Shown piece by piece: positions 22,590-36,600 of a stretch of 64,000 nucleotides of DNA. This DNA comes from Phoronis australis (taxonomy: Eukaryota > Phoronida > Phoronidae). The stretch spans positions 475,649-539,648 of the forward strand of contig NMRA01000260.1 in assembly GCA_002633005.1 (NCBI GenBank), written 5' to 3'. The notes below the pieces were generated by a model. It saw nothing but the letters and a program-made list of their open reading frames with translations, did no database searches and had not been told where the DNA came from. Each line of letters begins with the position of its first letter. The stretch's first letter is position 1. The position numbers were made by a program, and so were the translations under genes.

Positions 22590-24797
22590 CTTAAGATCTT
22601 TACGAAAAGGGTAATTCAGGCAGGCGTCAGCACCACTGGCGTAACCACGGCGGGGCATAAGGGGCCATGGTTCCAGCTGCTTATTATGACCGGCAACCCA
22701 AAGCACTTTGCATAAATATACGAGGTAACAGCATCTGACCACCACAGCACTTAGTGTATACCGCAGTATGTGCAAAAATGGATTGGATATCTATCTGTGT
22801 CTACTCTCTGGGTGTTGCCCCTGGGCCAATGATGCCAGAGCTAAACTTGATGTTCGAATAACCGGCCAAAATTACTTTGAAACGAACAACCGTGGCGTGC
22901 TGAACAACCATAACAAATTGCTCATTGGTAAGTGTCCGCCAGAAAGCAACAAAGAGGACCTCCATAAAAGAGCATGCTCATACACGTTCGGGGTACCACA
23001 AAAAAAACTAATTACACATGATTAGCTGCACACCTTGGGACTACTGAATTGTCTACGACTGACAAAATACACTCTGGACCTTGTATTTTTGGGGTGTCCT
23101 TTTGGGTTTCTGGCAACCCCTTCCGAGAGTTCAATTTGTCTGTAACAGGTCATTCGGTGTTCAGTGCAGCACCATTGTTCGTTTTAAATCACTTTTGGCA
23201 GGTATACTTATATAATCTACCTCATTTGACCCCTTTGTAAAGGTCCCCTGGGGCCACGCCCAGTGTGCAGACACCAGCAGACATCGATTTGTGCACATTC
23301 TGGGCTGCAACCCGATAATTAAGATGGCCATTCCTTATAAGCACCGAGAACCTGTGGTCCAGGATGGATACCGGTAACAGCGTGACCTCTGATATCTTCC
23401 TAGCTACAATCTTAGAAAGGCTTTCAAAAGCCTATGCAGCAACACCTGTACGTGCTTGGAGTTTATCAACAATACATTTTGGGTCTTAAAATCATCTCGC
23501 GTTATTCTACGGAAAGCAGTGAAAGTTGATTTCTTAGTATTTGTTCTACAATTTTGCAAATTTAGGCGCTAATAACTTGTGTGTAAACGTAACTTCCGAA
23601 AAACAATTCTTGCGTAGCTTTGTGTCTGTGTGTGTTTATGCATGCAGGTGTTATTATTGTATTCAAATGTTTCTTTTACGAGTCGTTTGTGCAATGTTTA
23701 CATGTTGACCGGCCTGAGATGAGTTTTTGTTAATTTGATTCATGAGCATTGATGTCATTAGTATGTAAATATATGCAATGGATTTGCCCACGTGACGTTG
23801 CTCTATCTCCCCGTACTACCGAGTTAGGCAATACGGAGACTTTCCCGTGGACCGTTTTTTGGGTTTGTCATCAGCTCGCGATGTTAAGCTCTCATTTTTA
23901 TTCAATACTTTCAGTTCTGTTTTAATTGAACGGTAACCACTAACTGAATCGATAAATCTACATGCGTTATAAATTGGTGAAAACGCACTTGCGACATAGT
24001 GAATCGGTCGTAGGACTTGTTTCAAACGACAAGCGTGGTTCGGGATTCGGTGCTTGCCCGTCAACATTCGCCTAACTGCAGAGGGATAACGAAGAGAATA
24101 TAGATTTTATTAGGCGGTCCGAGAAAACGCTTGAAATAGCAGTTTGTGGAAAATAAAACATTTCTATTGCTCAATCCACTTTTAATTACAGGTAAACATA
24201 ATATAGACGCAAATTATGAATCTGTGTGAAGCTTACTTGAGAATAACTAACAACGTTTTGCCAGCCATTGCCTTCTCGGTGACTTTTTCCTGACAAACTT
24301 CAAAAGAAGAAACCTAACTGGTTTTAAAACCTAAAATCTCATTGTGGGACACGAGGCAACTAGCTAAAAGGTCAAGCGTATATTCTTGCCAATGAGCAGA
24401 CGCTGTGTCAATAATGTTTACTGCTACGTGAGGCGTAGCGAAAGCTAGGAGAGATTGCGGAAGAGTGTGGCAAAAAAGTAGCCTGTGACATCCACATATA
24501 GCCTTTTCTCGCTATAATACGTCTACTACGACTCAGGTAAAAGCATTTTGGGATCGGCTATTCATAATCCATGTGGGGTAATGAAAAGGTATCTTCTCAA
24601 CCAGGACCGTAAGCTGCGTCATATCACACAGTCAACTGGGACAGTAGTGTGACTAAGAGCAGGGCTCACAAAGAACTGCTTCCTGCTGTGTGTGAACGTC
24701 ACTCAGTATTTACAACTGTCAGCAAAATTCTAAGCCTTGATACAAAGTACTTACACCCTCTACTTGAGTTTTAGGACTTTACACTTGAGAAAACTGC
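22590..24797. other. No recognisable gene; one short MITE-like fragment
   Basis: A fragment at about 22633-22675 (CACTGGCGTAACCACGGCGG...) resembles MITE termini. Otherwise only short unsupported frames are present. Confidence 0.4.
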
Positions 24798-25310
24798 ACC
24801 AGTGCGTTTAAAGGCAAAGGGAAGGTTGACTTCCTTAAAAAGCTGGAAAAGAGTCCAAACTTTTACCGTGCATTCAGGCAACTTGGCTTTGACTTAGATG
24901 TAAGTTCTGAAGTTTTAAAAGAGTTGGAAAAGTTCACCTGCCCCATGTCCGGTCCGAGTAGTGAGTCATCGATACCTGTAGATGCTACTAGTGCTAAGAT
25001 GTTGTGCAAAATGGTTGATGAAGATAAAATTCTCACATACATGTACAAATCCAAAATTGACCTTGCTCGACTTCTCCCGTGCCTATCTGTACTGAAATCT
25101 TACATCCAGCGAGTATTGCCGTGTCGCCTTGTACAGGCGCGCTTGAGAACCCATAACTGAACAGCCAAAACCTTATGACGAAGGACAAGGTTGGATGCGG
25201 ACTGATGAAAGAGCGTTAGAACCTGTGTGATCGCGTGGTCCTATCTTACCAAACTCACTGACTAATCTCTTGATCACCGACGTTCGTAAAATGGTCGGAA
25301 AGAACTAAAT
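24798..25310 (+). pseudogene. Transposon ORF remnant
   Basis: An open frame reads CTSAFKGKGKVDFLKK, then NFYRAFRQLGFDLDV, then a Ser-rich stretch, then KSKIDLARLLPCLSVLK and IQRV, before diverging. Beyond a disrupted point, other frames continue with KPYDEGQGWMRTDE. This order matches, from memory, the C-terminal half of a repeat-encoded protein family abundant in invertebrate genomes. It is broken by frameshifts and stops and has no start, so it is not functional. It is probably related to the element at 15060-19538, in the opposite orientation. Confidence 0.65.
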
Positions 25311-26780
25311 GACGACTTGCACGGAAGTTTCACGGAAAGCGATGAAAGTGACATCGAGTGAAGGAATATGTATGCAGCGATATAAACGCCTAATGATTGC
25401 CCATAGTTCTGCCATCATTTCCTGCTTTTTTCATTGAGATATTTAAAATATTTGTTGAAATTCGGTTTATTAAGAAGCTGGTAATGTGAACATTGAAAGT
25501 TGCACATTTAGTGTTTTCATTTTGGCTTATGTACACTTTCAGTGTAGTTTTGATTGTAAGTTACCGTATCATACAAATGACATGCAATAGATTATAAAGA
25601 AAGTTATTTCATCGAAATGCTTAACCCTTAAACTATCTGTTTTGACACTTGATTAGTTCAAACACAGGTACAACAAAGTGAGATATCGTCAAATAACGAA
25701 AAATCGGTAAATGCGGCTCTAGTTTGCATAAATTGCACGTGAGACACTTGTTCGGCTTGTTAAATTTGTTCGGTTTTGATACATATTTTTCTGTGTAAAA
25801 ACGCAGCTTAGAATTTGAAGTCCAGGGGATGCACCGGGGAGCACACATTTCGACTCAACTAAAATGAATGTACTGTCATCAAATTACATTTTAGTAGATT
25901 AGTGTCAAAATTGTAAAAAAAATCAAACTACCTGAAAATGCAAGATATTTGTGCTTGAGTTACGACTAAAAACTCGACTCAACATTTTAACTAGTGCACA
26001 AGTACACGTACATTCCATGAATAAGCAATTAGCTGTTAGGTGCAGTAACGTGACGTCACATCAAACTCCAACAAAGATTCAACAAAAACGTTGTTTTGAC
26101 GCTAATGCGTTTCGACTCAACTGCCAAATACTTGTACATGTACATGTAATTATCGCAAGATATTTATCTTACGTTTTGGACGCAGAGACTGACAAAGTTC
26201 AGTTGAAGAATATGCAGTTCATGTTGAAAACCACACCGTTGTACAAGTAAGACGCACTGCAAGCAGGCAACGACTCCATTGATAACGTAGAAAAAAGTAA
26301 GTCTGTCATCTTGAACGGTAACAAACGTGAATTTGGTAAAAAACAAAAAGTTTTAACCATAACTCTGAGCACACCAAGGTCTTAAATTGCCTGGTGTAAT
26401 AAACAAATCGGAATGTTGACTTGCATTTGCCTACAGGTACGTCACATTGCCAAACTTCAATTCAATCAACTTCCTTCTGTTCTTTGTTTTGTATATCATG
26501 GTGACGCAATATGGCGCCAAGATATACTTCATGTTTTAGTGATTAATGTGTGTGGATAGCGAAATATATCTACCAAAACAAAAGTCCGCGCAATAACGAG
26601 TTTAAACTTCAGCAGACCGTTGCGTAGACAAAGAATATCAAAATGTCAACAGGTTCCAGGTTCAACCTCTTTCATCAGAGGAAAAGTTCCAGGGTGAACC
26701 CTAGTTGGTGATCATAGCCACAAATTCCACGTTTATTCCATGCAAGCGAAAAATCAGCGATTGCGCTTGACGCGTGTCAA
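25311..26780. other. No recognisable gene
   Basis: AT-rich; frames up to about 100 codons at 25951-26346 overlap on opposite strands and show no domain. Confidence 0.4.
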
Positions 26781-26789
26781 TGTCACTAA

Positions 26790-27305
26790 TTAACTCCTGA
26801 GCGCACCCAGCCTAAAATACAAGGGGACTCAAATTCTTCGGTATGCGTACCTTTTACTTATAAAGAAATCAACGAAGACAAAAAAGTAACCCCGACAGGT
26901 TCTGGCCTACGAATTGTGCATCCGCGCAGGATTCTTTTGGATTTGTGGGCACTCGTCCCATTTGCTTGGACTTTTTGTTTCGTTAAGGCGGACCTTTTTG
27001 CCCAATTCGCCAAATTGGGTGGCTGGTTCGAGCCCCCTCCCCCCTCCCCCCTCCCGTGGGTGCACACATCGCCATTAAACCTGTGTTTTGAATCATGCGT
27101 TCATCCAGGGGGGCTCGGGGGGCTCGAACCAGCCCCCATTTGGCGAAGTGGACAAAAAGGTCCGTCTCAGAAAAACAAAAAGTCCAACAAAACGAGACAG
27201 AAGTCCACTAAACCCCATTTTTAGTCCTGCCGTTTTTTGTCAGCAAAAGTCCACATCGCTAGAAGTTCGAGCCCTCCATATTCAAAGGCTGGGTACGCGC
27301 ATGTG
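26790..27305. repeat. MITE-family fragments in inverted arrangement
   Basis: Words shared with the longer MITE copies (GCGCACCCAGCCTAAAATAC, and a C-rich run then GTGGGTGC) appear at 26795-27065. A second fragment in the other orientation runs from about 27090 to 27300 (CATCCAGGGGGGCTCGGGG ... AAAGGCTGGGTACGCGCATG). Short homologous blocks in both halves explain the overlapping antiparallel frames. Confidence 0.5.
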
Positions 27306-27326
27306 AATGCGTGCACAATCATGCGC

Positions 27327-27650
27327 TCAAGGTCGTTTTAACAAAAGCGCCAAAGCTGCAACCACGCAGATTATCAAGTACATAATCAAAAACAGTCGAT
27401 CTAGCACCATGCCTACTTTACGCCAATCGTCTTCCAAAGCGCTTTGCTCGTCCTCCGCTCGATGGCGTGCCAACATTGCGCCCTCGATGCTTTTCAATCG
27501 GTCGCCAATGACGCACAAAGGAGAATTGCCGCACACAACAGAGTCACCGGATTTCTTCTCATTCCAGCTCTGATTCCAGTTAGCGATGTCTTCTACTTGT
27601 GTTTCAGATTCTTTTCGGATTCCATTTAGTTGGGCACATTTGCCGTTTTC
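27327..27650 (-). CDS. nAChR minus gene, exon 9 (cytoplasmic loop, TM4, stop)
   Basis: Acceptor TTTTCTCAG above 27650, entry phase 0. It encodes the acidic end of the TM3-TM4 loop, the pre-TM4 helix DDWRKVGMVLDRLF and TM4 (LFLIMYLIICVVAALALLL). It ends KRP and TGA at 27327-27329. The DxWRxVxxVxDR pattern is diagnostic of the nicotinic family. Confidence 0.95.
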   Translation of the reverse strand, partial: ENGKCAQLNGIRKESETQVEDIANWNQSWNEKKSGDSVVCGNSPLCVIGDRLKSIEGAMLARHRAEDEQSALEDDWRKVGMVLDRLFLIMYLIICVVAALALLLKRP

Positions 27651-30600
27651 CTGAGAAAACAAACATGGTCCGTTTCATCAATTGTGGTACGCCCGAGTTT
27701 ACCTGTAGGTCCTAACAAGGAGGCAACGCTGTATTTTTACAATAACGGAATTGACCTATCGCAAGCTCCGCCCCCCTGCAAAAAGTTTACAAACAACAGG
27801 TTTTACCCGACAATGTGTTGTCTGTCTGGTAAAATGGCGACTCGGAAACGAAGGTGTATCAAGAAGGCTGCGTTGCGATTGGTCAGTTAATCACGTAAAA
27901 GAAGTGTGTGTCCGTAACTTCAAAGAATCAACCGTAAAGAACAACTGAGCTCTGGACATTTAATAAAACTGCGACCTGTCAGAAAATCGTAAGAGTAATG
28001 CCATGCCCGTGAGTCGCAAAGTCGCACAATAAATCCTTATATGTATTGCAGCGTCACTTGTTTTGTTTCATGTTTTTGGATTAAATATTTCGTTTTTGTT
28101 TTCCGCGTTCACATGCATATATACGGCTACACATTTCCTCGCCACTCTCTATCGTCCGTCCGTCCGGCGACAGCCGCTGTGTCTCCTTAACACGTTGAAA
28201 ATGTTTCTGAAATTCGGCAACGGGTTTCCTACAATCATGACCACATACACCGACGGAACCGTCTACCGTTTGGAATTTGCAATTTCGGCTTGAACGAATT
28301 AGCATTGTGTGGGACGTGAGCATTCATTGGGAATTTCGGGAGTGTAATTTTTGACAGACGATTTCCCGTATAGATAAAATGGAGAGGAATAACACGCTTT
28401 TGTGTATAGTGTCACATTTTGTATTCACGGTTCGTTATCGCGGTGTTCCGACAGGCCGTATCTGTCTACTATTTGTTAAATACAGTTGGATGGTTCAAGA
28501 ATGCTGTAAAAGGGAAATAGATTTTATAAATGATAGCATTTTCGAACGAATAGTCAACTTTGTAACATCCATTTTGTCCTTTGCTGCACAAGATTTGGAA
28601 AATGGAATATTTCTGCCTTACCTGGCAAGGACTGACTTCCGACTTTTTCTGTTCAATCCCGCTGCATTCCACGTCAAAGCAGAGAATTCGAGCCAAACCT
28701 TTCAGTATCAACACCTCGACCCATTTTGGCAGTGGCTTTCCACGGCCCCCACGGAAGTGGACGTGAATAACAAATGCTGATAACAGTGTCGTTACAGAGA
28801 GCATGGTCACGATCACGGCAAAGAACTCTCCTGTAAAGAAGATTTATTCCGTATGTGATTCTCCTGCACATGAAAAATCAGATTCAGGCTTCGGCATTAT
28901 GTTTTAAACGTAGTCCTGATAACAATTTTAACTTATTTTATTACTTAATCTCAGCAAATCTGCAGATGTTTCTGAAAATCGCGGATCCAGTGGCAGTGTC
29001 AAGCAATGAAAATAAACATATCAGACTGACCCACTGCCGCCTCACTTTCGTCTACAGCTTGACCTTTATTTTCACGTTGTGATAATGTTGCATGCGAATT
29101 TGGCAGAGAGTGATAATAGAATGCCTCTGTGATAAAAACAGCCGTGCAGCCTAGATAGTGAAGTTATGTGCCATGGGAGTGTCTGTTCCTTAATATGACA
29201 AGATCTGTTGAGCGTTGCACACGAAGGGTTTAGTTTAATCTCACTGTTTAGAGATGAGTGGGAACGTTGATATGGAATAACTTCTCTGGCAGAGGTTGTG
29301 GGTAGGGATAACATAAAAAAATTGTTGATTTGAAGCTTATTTGTAAGACACTGACGGTGCGTCTCGAAGTTGTCCAATCTAAACGTGCCTGTTGAAATCA
29401 CAGTATTTGATATGAGCCAATGGAAAGTAGCCTTAGACATAGCATTCCTCGCCAAAAATTTGTAAAATGCTTGATCCGCCAGGTGATGCTTACCGCCATG
29501 ACACACGCTCGCCTTAACCAATCATAACAACGCATAGGTAGGTCAAAGGTTACGAAGCTTGTACAAGTAAGTGGCATCAGCCTGAGGCCGAAGTCAGTCT
29601 TGTCTCTCAACCAATACTGGTCAAGATTAGTAATTGGAACTTATGGAAATTCACAACCCACCCTGTGGGAATGATTGGTGGATCAACGGGGTGACAGCTG
29701 TCTGCTGACAGAACCACAACCAATATGAACTGATGGCCGTTTGGCGCATCGGGCTGACAGTGCGCATACTAAATTGCTTTTTATTAATCCTCAGATGTTT
29801 GCCAATACATGTATATTGGGTGTGGAATCCATTACTACGTAAAATGAGGCGGCGGGCAGTGTTGTTATGAACTCTATTATAAGACGGTAACTAACAGACA
29901 TTTCCACCGTTCCCTGACCCACGCAACAAAATTTGACCCAGTTTAGTGATTATGTTCACTTTTTTACATACCCCATAGCCAGAACAACATTTAAATCATT
30001 AAACAAATCGCCGATATTTTCACCGGTAAATATTGTGAGTGCCAAAAATGAAACAACTTTTTGAAGACAACCGTTAAATCATCTACTTACAGCCGAGAAA
30101 GTGGAATTTGTGTAATTCCAACTTTTTTTCCTATGATCATCTCGTATGCGGGAATGGGCAAAACAACGATTCCTACCAATTGTCATCAAATCTCTCTTCA
30201 ACAGAATGCATATTCCATTGCAAGAAAGCCAACCAATCAGTAACATTTCTCGTTTCGCCACTATTCGTGCATCCATTTTTTGGAAGAGAAGTGGAAATTT
30301 TTTCGAAAAAGCAATTGGGCAGCAATCTCTGAATACTCCTGGTCGCCGCTTAGGCTGTCTGCAAAATCGGTGGCAAAACGACTTCTACCAAAATCTTGAC
30401 TTAAACCTGAGTCTTGTGCTCAAATACTGACTTCAGGATAATCGTTAACATACGCCTGAACGGGGCAACTTTAAAACTTTAAGAAACGAGGAAAAAATTA
30501 AGCAATGACACTAATATTTGGCAATAACAAGTCTTATCATACACTCTCTGTGGCCATTGTGCTATCGGCAATTTGTGAAGTTATCTCCCATGACTATTAA

Positions 30601-33600
30601 GTGCTGATAAATTTTGTTCCTGTGTATTTCTTATGGCGGTCTGCTGGAATGATTTGTACAGGTTACAAAATTCTGACGATGAGCATAGCCTCCTGTCTCA
30701 GGCCTTACATGTACGTCAAGTGAACGAAGTATTGGACTTTCGAATTCATTCTTTGGATGACAATTCCGCAGCGACTGGGCAATGATTCTCATTCTAGACC
30801 GTGTCCTGCTTTTCACTCAATTCAGCAAAGCCGGAAACAACATTTGGATTGGCCCATACTTTTCCCACTGATTCCTGCACGCGCTTTACACCAAAGTCCG
30901 AACAAGGGCATGCGCACTGATGCTCACACACAAAATTTATTTCTTCGTGCCAATGAAACATCCTTGTACAGTGTCAATCCACCAGAAATGTCACTGTGAA
31001 AAAATGAAGTCCTCCTAAATGTCAGGGCAACTGACCTCTGTAGCTGAAAGTAATTGTGTGCACATTTTGTGCAGGCAGTTACATCGTTTTGAAAACATGT
31101 GAATACAATAATAAACACTCTTTTATATTCTTTGAAACTGCCCTTTTTCAGTGCCTGTCAGCCAAATACACACGACAAATTCTGATCAGTCAACACAGTT
31201 GGTCTCATAGTTTTTCATAAAGTTATTGCCTTTCCGTTGCCAAATAGAACATCGGAACAATAAGTGACTCAGGAAAATGCTTTTGATTCTATTGCGGTTG
31301 AACAACCTCAAAATTCCGTATTCAAAAATGCGCTTTTACGCATTGCCTGTGATCCCAACCTGCACACAGGCGGCAACGTTCAAAACCAAAAAGCGACTGA
31401 TTGCAAGTCCACTTAGACAGCTACACGGGTAACATAAGCAAAATAAATGTTATAAGAGCTTAACAAGACAGAGCTAGAGAATTACCCAACAATGGTATGG
31501 ACCTGGAGGTCGGTGGCATCTTATCAGCCATCAGTAACATTATGAAGGACAGCGCCACCAACATAGTGACGCAGAGACCAATCTTCTCGCCCTCGTTAGA
31601 AGGCAGTATGTATGCCAGCATACCAATGGCGGCAATCAGGCATGATGGAAGAACCTACAGAGGGAATACATGAATAGTACATTAAGATAAAACGTGTTGC
31701 ATGCAGCACGTTTGGCAATAACTGCTAAGCTCTGATTTACAGTTCCTTTACCGTAATTTTTGTTAAGAGTACTGGAAAAATGTTTCAAGCCAACTTTTCG
31801 CCATTTGTAAGTGAATGCAAGGTTGATCTCTTTCTATGGCTTACATAGAACAACTTATAAACCATATTCAAGCAGTCGCCATTTTAAAAGTGATCCTCTT
31901 TTCAGGTGTTAAAAACAATGCATTTGGCTCTTAAATACAACGCAAAACGTGATTTTTTTCGCGTACGTCGTTATACGTGTATCCATGTCTCAAATGCGTT
32001 GCCTTTAAACCATAAAGGAGGCTCACTACTAAAATGGCGGCAGCTTGAATAAGGTCTACACTGTGTAAATGACATATTAAAATGGAATTAGCAAAAATTC
32101 ATTTTCGAAGAAGTGGGTGTACCGCCCGAAGACCACCAAGAGCGAGGCCGTTCACTACTAGTATAAGGGGTCCCGCTTTTTGACCGCTTTGGAGCGGGCC
32201 CTACATTAATATAAGGGGCCTCGCGTTTTGACCTCCTTCAGACGTTGCCGAATATATAAATATGTGAATACCCGCTTTGGCCTCCTTCTGGTGGGCCGCC
32301 TGTATTGATATACATGTAGATATCCAGCTTTTGAAGATTGAAGGTTGATTTCTTTCCAATGTTATTTTAATAAGATTAATTTATTTAAAACGAACTTGTT
32401 TTAAGATTTTCGCACAGCACCAAGACAAAAAGGTTTAGTTTGTGTTTTTTCAATATCGAATCGGTGGTATTTTCTTTAGCTGTTCACTTCTTGAAAACAG
32501 ACCAACCGAAAAGAGCAGAAAATATCCTATTGCATACAGGTGTACGTTCCCTTGTGCAGTTGCTAGATAAAGGGAACAGAAAAGGCATACGACCACTGCT
32601 GAAATTGATGCAGGAGTGTTTTTTTTGTAGGCGGTGAGAGCAGGTCCTCTCAATGAACTGAATAAATTTCTTCTGCGCACTTTGAATTGTTGTACAGCAA
32701 TAGCTACATGTAAGACTTCATGAAATTAATTATTTGTAAGATTTTGCTTGTTCAAGCACAATAGAATTGTATTTAAGGAATTTGACAGCATTGGGCAGTA
32801 ATTGCTGTGAAATTTTATGACATCTTTATTCAAATTGGATGATAACAGAATCTTTAGATTTGAGTAAATGAAACAGTGTCAGACAACCGCTGCCTAGAAA
32901 TATTCTAAATTGATGCATCTTTTCATTACTCGACTATTGTTGACAATTGGCCAAATCAAAGAAAAGGAAGACATAACAACATCAGTTACGTAAATTCTGC
33001 TAGACTCACCAAGTTAAAACTAACATACAACGATCTTCTCTTTAAATACAGGGAGAACGTCAAATCCGGGAATTTCTCGTCCGTGTGGTTGTAACCGACA
33101 ACATTTCTCTCAACTGGAAATTTTTCAAGAATCCATTCGTTGTTTTCTGGAAAAAAATGACGACATGGTCTTTCAACTGTTGATGGAGTTCCATGAAATT
33201 TTCATTCAAGAACACATTCTTAGATAACCATAGATGAAGCCATTACACGATTAAACAATTTGTAACTGGGGTACAGAAATCAACCAAAGGGTAGAAAACT
33301 CCAAACATCCGAGTCAAGAATATGTACATGTAAGTATTCTGGAATCTCAACAGATTGCTATTGTAAAATGTGTTGCATAAACTTAAGTAGGAAAAGGAAA
33401 AAGATACCACTGACGCAATACATTTCTAACTTTGGTACTTAGCCTGCCTGCGTATTATAATGCAGTAACACTGGCTTGTTGTCAGTGTTCGACAGAACTC
33501 TGCCAGACCATTGAAATGGAGAGGAGGTACATGTATCCCGCATGGGCTTTGGAGTCACTCCCCAAATTGTTTAAGAAAAAAAAAAACACTTTGCGAAATG

Positions 33601-36600
33601 AGGGTAACCGCAGACGTAAAACTACGTGCTCATCAGTCTGCCTCTATTGAGCGACATATGAGTTGACAGCTCACGTCAAGGTGTGAAAATACATCAACAA
33701 TTGAAGTGAACTAATGGCGGGTTCATTCATTTCCCCTTGGCATGAGCTGTCAGCTCAACCGTGGTTCAATTAAGGGTGACACCTGAGCTCATAAACCTCC
33801 GTTTTAGAGGGGCCCTTAAAAAGACACGTGGGTTTTTGTTCCACACCCTCTGTGGTCGTGACGTTAACCTGTTGCTGAACAGCAGAAATTCACCTAAGAA
33901 TTGAAAAACCACATGACAGTTTTCCTTGTGAAGGGTTATAAACCTGAGGTAAGTTCCGTAGACCCAGCTCATTATGCCCTTGCAGTGACAAATCTTCCCA
34001 TAAAACGGAGACATTTAATTTGATCTCATAATTCACGAATTGTGTTCCATTCAAACTTCACCGACAAATCACTTCAATGTTCACCATTTTGCTAGTTTAC
34101 GAAAGTAAGCCCCCGAGCGAAAAAACCTTGCCCTTCAATCGCGTGATTTTGTGACGTGTTTTGTGATATGTTCACAAGATTCTCGAATCTACGAAACGCT
34201 GTACTTTTGCCAGTTTCTGCAACATTGTGAGGTATTGTTGCACTTTTAAGACTTGTTAAGAAATAAATTGTCTTTTTCGTAGTGGAATTGCAAACCAGTA
34301 GCTCTACCTAAAGGTAGGTTCTCTCCTTAAAATGCAAATCCGACACAAGTACTAGGTGGAAATGAATTCTCTTTTAATATTAATTCAGCTTTCTGTCCTT
34401 ATTCTACATATTTTACTGATTCTGACCCCTATTAATTTCAAGCCAAATCTGCTCCTGCATTGCTCGCTTCATATCGCCTCATATAAATACATGTATACCT
34501 CTGATGGCCTGGAGCCAACAAAGATTCGCCCCTGATTTTACATGTACTGTACAAGGAGCTTACCTTTGTAAACAGTTGTATCCCCAGTCTTTCCTACGGG
34601 GTGGATATCTAGTTGAGCCAAACTAAACACCCACGATCCGAACTTCATGTGACACACCTATTAACAAAATACGAATTCAAAAAGTTGCCGTGAACAAGCG
34701 AGGAGCATTCGTCACAGTGCATTGACATAGGCTGGGAGTAAAAAATTCAGTGGAAAAGCATTTCCTTTATCTACTAAAAATATGCTGAAATAAATAAAAC
34801 TATCGATCGTTTTTACTTTACTTCAAAGCGTGTATTATTTAATTACCTGTTTATCGAACGGGAAGTACGTGACATCTAGCGGACAGAAACTCGTCAGTGT
34901 GGTGGGAAATCTCCAGTACACGCGACCGTCGTGCATGACGACTATCAGAGAATCGTCATTCGAAAGCCTGAAATTACTGCCGACAGCACTATAGGGAAAA
35001 GAATAACAGTCTGCGTGAGAATTGAGACACATTAATATGCCCCACTTAAAAAGGCTAATAAGCCCGCCTTTTTTCAATAAGTTGAGTTTTGATTTAGACA
35101 TCTTGCCTCTATATATGAAATTGGTCTCAACTCCTTCTTTAATAATGCGGGAATTGATTTTGGTCTTGCAAAACTGTCATCTCGTTATTCCTCGAGACCA
35201 TGCTTATCGAACAAAGTGTCATCACGTGGCAAGTCTGCAACTTTCATAGTCACCTCTCAAGTAACAACCAACTGCCATCTTTTTAACTCAGAAATCAAAA
35301 CTATTTTGCATAAGAATAAGTTGCGGCCAGTTTCATGACGGGAAATGGTCTGAATGGTTTTTGTGATAACTGGGGGATTTGTAGACGGTTTAACGTCAAG
35401 AAAAGTTTAACTAGTAACAAAAAGGCATACCCAAAGTTTCGACAAATTCTTCCCCTTTGCGACCATACGTTTTACAGTGCACTTGCACTCGCTTGTACTA
35501 TGATTCATTTCCTTGTTATTCGAATAGACACACAGAGCGGTTTTCAAGAGAAATTTAATCCCTGACATCGTTTTTTTCAGGGAGTGGTTAGGACAATTTA
35601 ATTCAAAAATACGACTAGGGCATGGAATCCATTGTACAACTTTGCCTTTATATAGGTACACGACAACTGAAGACTATTATATCATACGAGCCTGTTTTTT
35701 TCATTTTTAACTAGTGTGATTTGAATCCCAATTCAGTTGTTTAGCGCAGATTGTTATCACCATTTCAACTGCATACAATGTCAGTCAAAAAGAAGCTACT
35801 GTCTTAGTCTAGTCTGCATCAATTGGCCAATCTCCAAAACCGTATTTATCATGCCCTTTAAAAATCTCACCTACTGGCATCGTTTTCAAGGTATACGCCA
35901 GACTACAATGCTCTAGAATACAAGTACCTACAAGTCTTGGAGCACACTGTGCGGAAATAGCACCATCTTCCGCCAAATTACCTAGTGCAATGCTGAAAGA
36001 CTATCGTGTTCCTTCTGTTTTAAGTCTCCATCTGCGTCAGGCTTACAATGTCAACGAAACATGATGAACGTTATCGTGCTTTTTTAGTTGAGTAAAACCA
36101 AATTCTTTCTTCGGAGGTTGGGGCGTTTTGAAGCGTCAATAACCGAACGTGCATTACAACATTGGGGAGGCATGATATCAAAACAATTATCAGTTGTTGA
36201 AAAATTATTAATAGATTAGGGGTAGTAGCATTTAGTTTCACATTCTTTGTGGATTTTACATCTGTGAAAAGAAAGTTACAAAATCGACTAGATAAGACGA
36301 ACCTGTTATAAAGAACAATATCGGGAAGCCAAACGTTTTTTGATGACAACTCCGTTCTGGTAACTCCTTGGTAGTCGGACACGTTCCACTTAAGAGAGGC
36401 GTCATACCAAGACTGGAAGAATGTTGAAGACTGATTAAGAAGCCCTTGATTTTCTGTCTCGAAAATAAAAGGGGACGAAAACTGATGTTTTTGTAAGAAC
36501 GTTGCAACAAAAACAACAATTTTTAAATTATCATGAAAACCTGAAAAATCTCTCTCAAAAGGTGGCAGAACCATCCGTGGACACGAAAGTCGAACAGCAC

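Noticed and set aside
28379-28816. Plus-strand 133-codon and minus-strand 115-codon frames
   Set aside because: The plus frame is a shadow of receptor exon 8. The minus frame overextends the real exon beyond its splice sites.
36071-36574. 167-codon minus frame containing the loop A exon
   Set aside because: Only 36303-36457 is coding; flanking codons are intron translated past clear splice sites.
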